Below, piece after piece: positions 45,111-52,743 of a stretch of DNA of 61,303 bases (position 1 is the first letter of the stretch; each line of letters opens with the position of its first letter). The notes below the pieces were generated by a model, which saw nothing but the letters and a program-made list of their open reading frames with translations, was not told where the DNA came from and made no database searches. The stretch is taken from the NCBI GenBank assembly GCA_937924335.1, contig CALDWW010000022.1:1-61303 (forward strand), in the 5' to 3' direction. A program made the translations under genes and the position numbers. Source of the stretch: an uncultured Gammaproteobacteria bacterium. GTDB taxonomy: Bacteria; Pseudomonadota; Gammaproteobacteria; Steroidobacterales; XN24.

Positions 45111-45605
45111 TCACTCGACGATGGTGTGGCGGTAGTTCTCGAGGTCTTCAACGTGCCAGATTACCGGCTCCCATTCATCCTTGCGGGCGCCAGTCAGGCG
45201 CGCCCCGATGTAGTAACGCCGCCCCTCCTCGACGAACAGCTCCAGGTTGCCCGGTTGTTGACCGCGGGGCGTGAAGGTGGTGCCGCTCTCCAGTGTGCCG
45301 GTTGCGTTGCGAAGATCGGCGACGATGCGGATCTTGTGATCACCGGGGGGCAGCCGGAACGTGTGCTTGCGCGCTGCGAGCCCGCCGACGGCTGCCGTCG
45401 TCTGCACGCTGTCGCCGTCAATCACGGCAATGTAGGCGGGATAAATTTTGGCTGGCACATTCGAGGTAAAAGTAGTGACCACGCCATACTGTCTGTCAGA
45501 ACTGGCCATCTTCGCCTCCATACAGGCGGAGACGAACAACAGGACGACCGCAGCCAGGAAAACCCGGCCCGCGCCGTGCAAACTTGAGTCGATGAATCTC
45601 GCCAT
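45111..45605 (-). CDS. Putative lipoprotein
   Basis: The 164-residue protein begins with a lipoprotein signal (VFLAAVVLLFVSAC, cysteine at residue 28). The mature part reads like one small beta domain (VPAKIYPAYIAVIDGDSV, HTFRLPPGDHKIRIVADL, LELFVEEGRRYYIGARL), resembling PEGA-type or similar surface domains in which a peptide loop follows the pattern L-P-P-G-x-H. No function is known. ATG 45605 fits the signal; upstream codons in the same frame are rejected because they precede a signal peptide. Confidence 0.72.
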   Translation of the reverse strand: MARFIDSSLHGAGRVFLAAVVLLFVSACMEAKMASSDRQYGVVTTFTSNVPAKIYPAYIAVIDGDSVQTTAAVGGLAARKHTFRLPPGDHKIRIVADLRNATGTLESGTTFTPRGQQPGNLELFVEEGRRYYIGARLTGARKDEWEPVIWHVEDLENYRHTIVE

Positions 45606-46190
45606 GTGCTTGGTACTCGCCAGGCCAGCCAACAGACGTCGGCAACCGATCCTCCCGACCATTCTATTGCCTTTGACAAACCGGGCGCGTCCGGGTTCGT
45701 GCCCATCCTGCGACAGAACCCACACACAGAATCGATCGGGCAGCGGAGGGATATCTCCCCTCGGGTGGAGGGCGGTCCGCCGGGGGGCCGGTGCGACAAC
45801 AATACCCCAGGTGACTGCGTTGCATCTGCTTGCCGGCACTGGGGCGTCGGCGACCGGGCGGCTCCCGGTTCGGTAACTCGGTCTCTCCTCCTCCGCCGCC
45901 CACGTCGGGTCGCGGTTTGCGGCCCGCTCAACAAATCGGCTTCTACGCTGTCATATCTGTCCCGGCTGGTGCAATTTCAAGTCATCGGCGCGCTGCGAAC
46001 CGATGTGATGACCGCCCTCAAGTCCCTCGACTGAAGCCTGGTCGATGCCTACTCGGCCCTTGGCGGCGTGCTAAAATGTGCTGCTCTGCGGCGCCCTGCT
46101 TGCGCCGGCGCCGGATGCCCGCCTTAACGCGCCATGCCCCGGCCCCGGTGAGCGATAGCCGCCGTCAATCCAGCATGCGGAGAAAAGATC
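45606..46190. other. Divergent intergenic region before the cyanophycin genes
   Basis: No protein gene is convincing in these 585 bp; the open frames present have no family resemblance and no ribosome sites. The right part contains TGCTAAAAT (46069-46077), an extended -10-like element about 115 bases before the cyanophycinase start, which would leave a long GC-rich leader. Promoters for the divergent lipoprotein must lie in the left part. No riboswitch fold was recognised. Confidence 0.4.
46069..46077 (+). promoter_or_regulatory. Possible extended -10 promoter for the cyanophycin operon
   Basis: TG-C-TAAAAT matches an extended -10 box (TGnTATAAT with one change). No -35 at proper spacing is visible, which extended -10 promoters tolerate. 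The resulting leader would be about 110 nt. Confidence 0.3.
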
Positions 46191-47012
46191 GTGCCATCCA
46201 AGCCTAAGGAAGGTTCCGAACGGGGACTCATCATTCCCATAGGCGGAGCAGAAAACAAGCTGCACAATCCGGAAATCCTGGCTCGCTTTCTGGAGATTTG
46301 TGGCGGAGAGGATGCCCGCATAGCAATCATCCCGACGGCCTCGGAACTGGAGGATACCGGTCCTCATTATCGGCGCCTGTTCCGCAAGCTCGGGGTTCGC
46401 AGGGCAGAAGTGCTGCCGATCTTCGAACGGGAGGACGGCGAGTCGGGCGAATCTCTCACCAAGATCGAGTCCGCCGACGGCGTCTTCCTTACCGGCGGCA
46501 ATCAGCTGCGCCTGTCGACGACCCTGGGTGGCACCGAGGTCGCTCAGCTCATCCGCCGCCGCAACGCGGACGGCATGCACGTGGCGGGCACCTCGGCCGG
46601 GGCAGCATTCCTGCCCGAACACATGATCGCCGGTGGTTACGAGGGCTCGACGCCGAGCCCCGACATGGTCACGCTCGCACCCGGGCTGGGACTGACCAAC
46701 CATGTCATCGTGGATCAGCACTTCCGTCAGCGCGACCGGCTGGGTCGGCTGCTGACCGCGTTGGCCTATAACCCTTTCGCGGTAGGAGTTGGGCTGGATG
46801 AGGATACGGCGGCATTCATCGGCCCTGACAACCGCCTCGAGGTCGTGGGCAGCGGTGGCATCACGATAGTGGACCCGTCCGGGATCTCCTACTCGTCAAT
46901 GGACAAGGCCCATCGCAGCGACCCGGTCAGCCTGGTCGGCATCACGCTGCACATCCTGGTCTCCGGCGGCCGGTACGATATTAATAAGCGCGAGGCTACG
47001 GCCGGCCCCTGA
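46191..47012 (+). CDS. cphB: Cyanophycinase
   Basis: The 273-residue serine exopeptidase of family S51 cuts cyanophycin (multi-L-arginyl-poly-aspartate) to beta-Asp-Arg dipeptides. Evidence: RGLIIPIGGAENK, IAIIPTAS, VFLTGGNQLRL, and the nucleophile elbow HVAGTSAGAAF (Ser about 135), then NHVIVDQHFRQRDRLGRL. It has no signal peptide, so it acts on intracellular granules. GTG 46191 follows AGAAAAGATC. The synthetase gene starts 30 bp after its stop: degradation and synthesis genes are co-transcribed. Confidence 0.93.
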   Translation: MPSKPKEGSERGLIIPIGGAENKLHNPEILARFLEICGGEDARIAIIPTASELEDTGPHYRRLFRKLGVRRAEVLPIFEREDGESGESLTKIESADGVFLTGGNQLRLSTTLGGTEVAQLIRRRNADGMHVAGTSAGAAFLPEHMIAGGYEGSTPSPDMVTLAPGLGLTNHVIVDQHFRQRDRLGRLLTALAYNPFAVGVGLDEDTAAFIGPDNRLEVVGSGGITIVDPSGISYSSMDKAHRSDPVSLVGITLHILVSGGRYDINKREATAGP

Positions 47013-47042
47013 GGGGCAGACGCGACAAGTGGGGGGGGACAT

Positions 47043-49847
47043 ATGAAGACTCTGTCGACGAACGTGTACGTCGGACCGAACGTCTACGCGAATTTTCCGG
47101 TCATCCGGCATGTGATCGATCTCGGCGAGCTTGAAGAGTGGCCGACGGCGAGGCTCGGAGACCGGTTCATTGACGGACTGGTGGCGGCGCTCCCCGGACT
47201 CGGCGAGCACACCTGTTCTTATGACACCGCGGGGGGATTCATGCGCCGCATGCGAGAGGACGAGGGCACCTGGCTCGGTCATGTGCTCGAACACGTCATC
47301 CTCGAACTGCAGTGCACGGCCGGTTTCCATGTCAGCTTCGGTCGTACGCGGTCCGTCGAAGATCAGCCCGGACAGTACAACGTTGTGTTCCAGTACCGCG
47401 ACGCGGAGGTCGGCCGGGAAGCCAGCCGGCTCGGCATCGACCTGCTGCACTATCTGCTGCCGGAAGACCTCAGGCCGGACGATGCGCCCGACGAAGACTG
47501 GGACTTCGGCGAGGTCCGGGACGAATTCATCCGCTCCGCGCAAAACCGTGCACTCGGGCCGAGCACCGGATCGATGGTCAAGGCGGCAGAGGAACGTGAC
47601 ATCCCATGGATCCGCCTGAACCGATTCAGCCTGGTCCAGTTCGGTCACGGCCGCTACCAGCATCGGATCCAGGCCACCACCACAGGCACGACGAGCAACA
47701 TCGCAGTCGAACTGGCGTCGGACAAGGAAGATACCAACGCGCTGCTGCGCGACCTGGGTCTCCCCGTGCCCGACCAGCGACTGGTATACAACACACGCTC
47801 CGCCATACGTGCGGCGGAACGCATCGGCTACCCGGTCGTCGTCAAGCCGCTGCGCGGAAACCACGGTCGCGGTGTGTCGATAGGTATGAGAACGCATGGT
47901 GAAGTGGAAGTGGCTTTCGAGAAAGCTCGTGAGCACGGCCGGGCGATCGTCGTCGAGAAGTTTGTCGACGGATTCGATCACCGCTTGCTGGTCATCGATG
48001 GCGAGCTCATCGCCGCCGCCAAACGGGTGCCCGGGCACGTTGTCGGAGATGGCCGGCATACCATTGAGGAGCTCGTCGAGGAAGTTAACCGGGACCCCCG
48101 TCGCGGCGTCGGTCATGAGAAAGTGCTGACCCGGCTGGAGCTCGATCATCAGGCGCTGCGCCTGCTCTCTCAGAAGCATCTCAGCGCCCAGAGCGTGCCG
48201 CAGGATGGCGAAGCCATCTATCTGCGATCTACGGGCAACCTCTCTACCGGCGGCACGGCGGTCGACGTTACTGACCTCATCCATCCCGACAACAAGGAGA
48301 TGGCGATCCGCGCCATCAAGGGCATCGGGCTGGATATCGGCGGCGTGGACTTCCTGACGGCCGATATCAGCAAGTCCTATCGGGAGATCGGCGGCGCCAT
48401 CTGCGAAATCAACGCCGGTCCGGGCTTCCGCATGCACGTGGCGCCGAGCGAGGGCACACCGCGAGACGTGGCCGGACCGGTCATCGATATGCTGTTCCCG
48501 CCGGGCACGCCCAGCCGCGTGCCTATCGCCGCGATCACCGGCACCAACGGCAAGACGACCACGAGCCGCATGCTGGCACATGTCATGAAGATGGCCGGCC
48601 ATACCGTGGGACTGGCGAGCAGCGACGGCGTCTACATCGACGGCAACCTGACCGTCGAGGGCGACATGACAGGGCCCCGCTCCGCACAAATGATCCTGCG
48701 GGATCCGACCATCGACGCGGCGGTCATGGAGACGGCCCGCGGCGGGCTGGTGCGCAGCGGGCTCGGCTTCAGCAGCTGTGACGTGGCGGCATGCATCAAC
48801 GTCAGCTCCGATCATCTTGGGCTCAAGGGCATCGACACACTCGACGAACTGGCAGACATCAAGCGCATACCTATTGAAACAGCGTCGGACACCGCGGTGC
48901 TCAATGCGGACAACACCTATTGCCTGAAGATGGCGTCCCACACGGATGCCCGCAACGTGTGCTACGTGACGATGAATCCGGAACATGCGCTGGTTAAGGA
49001 ACATGTCAGGTCGGGCGGCCGGGCGGTCGTACTCGAGAAAGCATTCAGCGGCGACATGATCACGATCTACGATGGTGGCAACCACATCCCGCTGCTGTGG
49101 ACACACCTTATCCCCGCCACGCTTGAAGGGCGTGCCATGCACAATGTACAGAACGCCATGTTCGCGGCCGGGCTCGGTTTCAGCCTCGACATCAGCCTGG
49201 AGAACATCCGGCAGGGATTGCGGACATTCGACACCACGTTCTTCCAGGCGCCGGGCCGGATGAACGTCTTCACGGAACTGCCTTTCAAGGTCATCCTCGA
49301 CTACGCGCACAACCCGGCGGCAGTGAAGACGATGTCGGATCTGGTAGAACGCCTTGGCGAGCCAGGGCGGAAGATCGTCGTACTCGCCGCCCCCGGCGAT
49401 CGCCGCGACGAGGATGTCCGCGAAATCGCCAGGGCCGCGGCCGGGCACTACGACATTTACATCTGCCGAGAGGACGACCGCCGCCGCGGTCGCGAACCTG
49501 GCGAGATCCCGACGATGCTGCATGATGAGTTGATGCAGGCCGGTGTCGATGACGGGCAGATAAAGATCATCCCGGATGAGCAGGAAGCGACTGCCGAGGC
49601 ACTGAATTCGGGGCGGCCGGGCGATCTGGTCATGGTGTTCGCCGATGCCATCAAACGATCCTGGAAACAGATCATCTATTTCAAGGCCGGCGAAGATGCT
49701 CATGCCGAAGCACTGCCCGCTCATCCTTCGGACGAGTACGAGCCACTGGAGATGGAAGGCGAGGCCTTCGAGCCGGCCCCCGGAGTGGAGCTTCTGCGGG
49801 ACGGACGCGGTGTCATGATCGCGCCCGAGCCAGAAGAGTCCGACTGA
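47043..49847 (+). CDS. cphA: Cyanophycin synthetase
   Basis: The 934-residue enzyme adds Asp and Arg to cyanophycin with ATP. N-terminal domain residues ~1-160 (TNVYVGPNVYANFPVIRHVIDLG start, described only in part), ATP-grasp domain ~210-480 (KPLRGNHGRGVSIGM, ICEINAGPGFRMH), and Mur-ligase-like domain ~490-890 with the P loop ITGTNGKTTTSRM at about 497-509, METARGGLVRSGLG and LDYAHNPAAVKTM. Length is slightly above the usual ~875-900 because of an acidic tail (DEYEPLEMEGEAFEP). A G8 run upstream of ATG 47043 acts as ribosome site. The paralogue follows after 17 bp. Confidence 0.96.
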   Translation: MKTLSTNVYVGPNVYANFPVIRHVIDLGELEEWPTARLGDRFIDGLVAALPGLGEHTCSYDTAGGFMRRMREDEGTWLGHVLEHVILELQCTAGFHVSFGRTRSVEDQPGQYNVVFQYRDAEVGREASRLGIDLLHYLLPEDLRPDDAPDEDWDFGEVRDEFIRSAQNRALGPSTGSMVKAAEERDIPWIRLNRFSLVQFGHGRYQHRIQATTTGTTSNIAVELASDKEDTNALLRDLGLPVPDQRLVYNTRSAIRAAERIGYPVVVKPLRGNHGRGVSIGMRTHGEVEVAFEKAREHGRAIVVEKFVDGFDHRLLVIDGELIAAAKRVPGHVVGDGRHTIEELVEEVNRDPRRGVGHEKVLTRLELDHQALRLLSQKHLSAQSVPQDGEAIYLRSTGNLSTGGTAVDVTDLIHPDNKEMAIRAIKGIGLDIGGVDFLTADISKSYREIGGAICEINAGPGFRMHVAPSEGTPRDVAGPVIDMLFPPGTPSRVPIAAITGTNGKTTTSRMLAHVMKMAGHTVGLASSDGVYIDGNLTVEGDMTGPRSAQMILRDPTIDAAVMETARGGLVRSGLGFSSCDVAACINVSSDHLGLKGIDTLDELADIKRIPIETASDTAVLNADNTYCLKMASHTDARNVCYVTMNPEHALVKEHVRSGGRAVVLEKAFSGDMITIYDGGNHIPLLWTHLIPATLEGRAMHNVQNAMFAAGLGFSLDISLENIRQGLRTFDTTFFQAPGRMNVFTELPFKVILDYAHNPAAVKTMSDLVERLGEPGRKIVVLAAPGDRRDEDVREIARAAAGHYDIYICREDDRRRGREPGEIPTMLHDELMQAGVDDGQIKIIPDEQEATAEALNSGRPGDLVMVFADAIKRSWKQIIYFKAGEDAHAEALPAHPSDEYEPLEMEGEAFEPAPGVELLRDGRGVMIAPEPEESD

Positions 49848-49864
49848 CTTAGCGGTTGGCAGAG

Positions 49865-51544
49865 ATGGAACTGCTCGACTCGCGGCGCCTGACCGGCCCG
49901 AATATCCTCTCCGATCAGCCCGGGGCGATCATCGACGTGCGCCTGGGCCCGGACGAAACTGATCCGCTCGTGTCGGAGTGGAGGGCTGCCGCCAGGGCCA
50001 TGCTCGACGCTGTGGGCTGGACGGCGTCCGCGCTGCATGTCAGGCGGATGGCAGGTGGTGCCAGCCTCGGATTCGACGCACCCATCGATGCGCTGTACGC
50101 GGCCACCGAGATCAATGACTGGGCTTTCGAGGCTGCCCGACGACAGGTCGCGGGCGAACACACGCCACCGTTTAGCGAGGATGCGGACAGGCTCGCGAAA
50201 CTCATTGAGGAAGAGCTCAACCCGGAGCTGATCGGCCTTCGGGATGCAGCCATCGAACACGACCTGCCCTTCCTCAGCGATGACGATCACGCGTCGGTCG
50301 GCTTCGGCTGCTGCAGCAGGACATGGCCGGTCGATTCCCTGCCCGCACCTCAGGATGTGCCCTGGGACGAACTGGGCAAGATTCCCGTCGGCCTGATCAC
50401 CGGTACGAACGGCAAGACCACGACTGTCCGGCTGGCGGCGGCGATGGTTGCGGCCGCCGGAAAAGTGGTCGGACTAAGTTCCACGGACCGGGTGGTCGTG
50501 GGCAAAGACACGGTCGATGTGGGCGACTACGCAGGTCCCGGCGGCGCCCGCGAGGTGCTGCGCCACCGGGACGTGGAGATCGCCGTGCTGGAGACGGCCC
50601 GTGGCGGCCTGCTGAGGCGCGGCGCCGCCATGCAGCGGGCGGACGCCGCCGTCCTCACCAATATCGCCGCCGACCACCTGGACGATTTCGGTGTCCAGGA
50701 TCTTGCGGCGCTGGCCGACGTGAAATGGCTGGTGACCCGGGTCCTCGGAGACACGGGCACGGCGGTTCTCAACGCGGAGGATCCCCGTCTCGTCGAGCGG
50801 GCCATGGGACTGCGCTGCCCGATCACGTGGTTTGCCCTGGAAGCGGACGCCGTGAACAACCTGGCCGGCGATCACCCGCTGCGTGCTTTCGTCATGGACG
50901 ATGGACACATCACGTTGCTGGATGGAGATCGGCGCCAATCGTTGATCCCCGTGACCGAGGTGCCGATCACGCTGGACGGGGCTGCCCGCCACAACGTCGC
51001 CAACTGTCTGGCCGCCATGGGGCTGGCCGATGCGCTCGGCATCCCTGTCGAGACCATGCTGGACGCCCTGCGGGAGACCACGCATGCCGCCAACCCCGGC
51101 CGCGGCAACCTGTATGAAATCGATGGCGCCCGGGTCCTGGTGGACTTCGCCCACAACCCGCATGGCGTCGGGGCGCTACGGCCGGTCGCGGAACATTTCG
51201 GCCAACGCCGCAGGGTGTTGCTAATCGGTCAGGCCGGGGACCGCGGGGACGAAGCCATTCATCAACTCGCGGACGCGGCATGGCAGTTGCGGCCGGACAA
51301 AATCATCATCAAGGAGATGGGGCGCTACTCCCGCGGCCGCCAAGAAGGCGAGGTGGCCCGGCTGCTGTACCGGCTATTCGTCGAGGCGGGCGCCGATCCG
51401 GATTCAGTCAGCTATCAGGCTGAGGAGATCGACGGCGTAAAGGCCGCCATCGACTGGGCGGAACCGGGCGACCTGGCCATCCTGCTGGTCCACGAAGACA
51501 TCGCCGGCGTCGTGGAGTTCGTCAGGGCTGCCAGCGAAGACTAG
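49865..51544 (+). CDS. Cyanophycin-synthetase-like Mur ligase lacking the ATP-grasp domain
   Basis: The 559-residue protein starts with a diverged form of the CphA N domain (RRLTGPNILSDQPGAIIDV recalls the G-P-N start of CphA; about 1-165) and goes directly into a Mur-ligase domain with LITGTNGKTTTVRLAAA (from about 177), ETARGGLLRRGAAM, LTNIAADHLDDFG and VDFAHNPHGVGAL. The ~270-residue ATP-grasp domain, which in CphA adds aspartate, is absent; the Mur half in CphA adds arginine. The gene follows cphA by 17 bp. It may add arginine or a similar amino acid to an Asp backbone or dipeptide, or ligate beta-Asp-Arg units. Substrate unknown. ATG 49865; a TTG at 49856 is in frame. Confidence 0.85.
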   Translation: MELLDSRRLTGPNILSDQPGAIIDVRLGPDETDPLVSEWRAAARAMLDAVGWTASALHVRRMAGGASLGFDAPIDALYAATEINDWAFEAARRQVAGEHTPPFSEDADRLAKLIEEELNPELIGLRDAAIEHDLPFLSDDDHASVGFGCCSRTWPVDSLPAPQDVPWDELGKIPVGLITGTNGKTTTVRLAAAMVAAAGKVVGLSSTDRVVVGKDTVDVGDYAGPGGAREVLRHRDVEIAVLETARGGLLRRGAAMQRADAAVLTNIAADHLDDFGVQDLAALADVKWLVTRVLGDTGTAVLNAEDPRLVERAMGLRCPITWFALEADAVNNLAGDHPLRAFVMDDGHITLLDGDRRQSLIPVTEVPITLDGAARHNVANCLAAMGLADALGIPVETMLDALRETTHAANPGRGNLYEIDGARVLVDFAHNPHGVGALRPVAEHFGQRRRVLLIGQAGDRGDEAIHQLADAAWQLRPDKIIIKEMGRYSRGRQEGEVARLLYRLFVEAGADPDSVSYQAEEIDGVKAAIDWAEPGDLAILLVHEDIAGVVEFVRAASED

Positions 51545-52734
51545 CGGACCCTGAGCCGTACCCCGTCCGTCACATCGTCACTGGGGTGGATGATCACTGC
51601 CTCGCCGGCTTCGAGGCCGTCGAGAATCTGGACTGCAAGGCCGCTCCGTCGCCCGGGCGTAACCGACCGGATACCGGCCCGCCCGCCCCCGGCCACGAAC
51701 ACCGCCCAGCCGCCGCCATGGCGGAACAACGCGCTGGTCGGCACCTGCAGAATGTCGCTGCCCTCCCAGAGAACGAAGCTGGCCTCTACCCGGTAGCCAT
51801 CGCCGAGCCGTTGCCACTCCTGTCGGGGCGAAGTGATGTCGGAGATCACCAGCACTCTCTGCTCCTCCACCCCCAGGGCGGAGATCTTCGTGAAGCCGGT
51901 GGGCTCGACGACCCGGACCACGCCCTCCAGCGGTGCCTGGCCGCCCCAGCGCAAGAACCGGACCCGGGTGCCGACAGCGATCTTCACGGCATCCATCGAC
52001 AAGACGTCCACCTCGACTTCGAGCGCCTCGGGATCACCAATCTCGACCAGCGACTGACCCGCAGTGACGACACCTTCGCTCTCTCGGACGACCGCCAGGA
52101 CGCGTCCGCTGACCGGCGCGTTGATAGCCACCATTTCCGTCGCCTCCGGATCGCCGGTCGCCGCCGAATACTTGAGCGCGGTGCGCGCGGCCTCCAGCTC
52201 ATGGCCAGCGACGTCGACGGCAAATTCCGCCGAGCGCAGATTGGCGGCAGCGGCGCGGGCCTGCGAGGCCGCCCGGTCCAGTTCTTCCTCGGAGATCGTC
52301 CTGTCATCACGCAGGCGCTCCTTGCGCCGCAGTTCGGAGTCGGCGAATTCGGAGTCCGCCCTGGCCGCCTTGGCTTTCTGCTCCGCCGCCCGCAGGGAGG
52401 CCTGTGCCGCGGCGACACGCGCCTCGGCTTCGGCCCGGCTGCGCGGGTCCAGCACGTCCGATCGCAAGGGCTCCAGCGACATCAGGCGGTCGCCCTTGGC
52501 GACGATGTCGCCGACATCCAGTTCCACGCGCCGCGCAAATCCCGCCACCGGAGCCGAGACCGCGAATCGATCGATGACCCGCGTCTTGCCCTCCTCCTCG
52601 ACGGTTACGGTCAGGACATCGCGACGGACCTCGACCACGTCGACCGCGATCGGCCGGGGCATAAACGCCGCCACCACAGCCGCGACGATCACCGCGGCCA
52701 TTGTCAGCAACACCAGAGTCCGTTTGCCTGTCAT
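51541..52734 (-). CDS. HlyD/MFP-type periplasmic adaptor
   Basis: The 397-residue protein has an N-terminal membrane anchor (about 6-24), paired lipoyl-like half-motifs (VSAPVAGFARRVELDVGDIV; INAPVSGRVLAVVRESEGVV), a coiled-coil hairpin (about 95-190, Ala/Arg/Glu-rich) and a beta-barrel plus membrane-proximal region. It should link the ABC permease encoded upstream to an outer-membrane channel or act as a periplasmic chaperone of the transporter. It is the last gene of the ATPase-permease-adaptor operon (9 bp after the permease) and overlaps the Mur-ligase gene's stop tail to tail by 4 bp. Confidence 0.88.
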   Translation of the reverse strand: MTGKRTLVLLTMAAVIVAAVVAAFMPRPIAVDVVEVRRDVLTVTVEEEGKTRVIDRFAVSAPVAGFARRVELDVGDIVAKGDRLMSLEPLRSDVLDPRSRAEAEARVAAAQASLRAAEQKAKAARADSEFADSELRRKERLRDDRTISEEELDRAASQARAAAANLRSAEFAVDVAGHELEAARTALKYSAATGDPEATEMVAINAPVSGRVLAVVRESEGVVTAGQSLVEIGDPEALEVEVDVLSMDAVKIAVGTRVRFLRWGGQAPLEGVVRVVEPTGFTKISALGVEEQRVLVISDITSPRQEWQRLGDGYRVEASFVLWEGSDILQVPTSALFRHGGGWAVFVAGGGRAGIRSVTPGRRSGLAVQILDGLEAGEAVIIHPSDDVTDGVRLRVR

Positions 52735-52743
52735 GTCCCTATC

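Noticed and set aside
46896..49724. A 942-codon open frame on the reverse strand opposite cphA
   Set aside because: It is the mirror of a high-GC coding frame. Its sequence has no family resemblance, is rich in His, Arg and Asp as such mirror frames are, and cphA on the other strand is certain.
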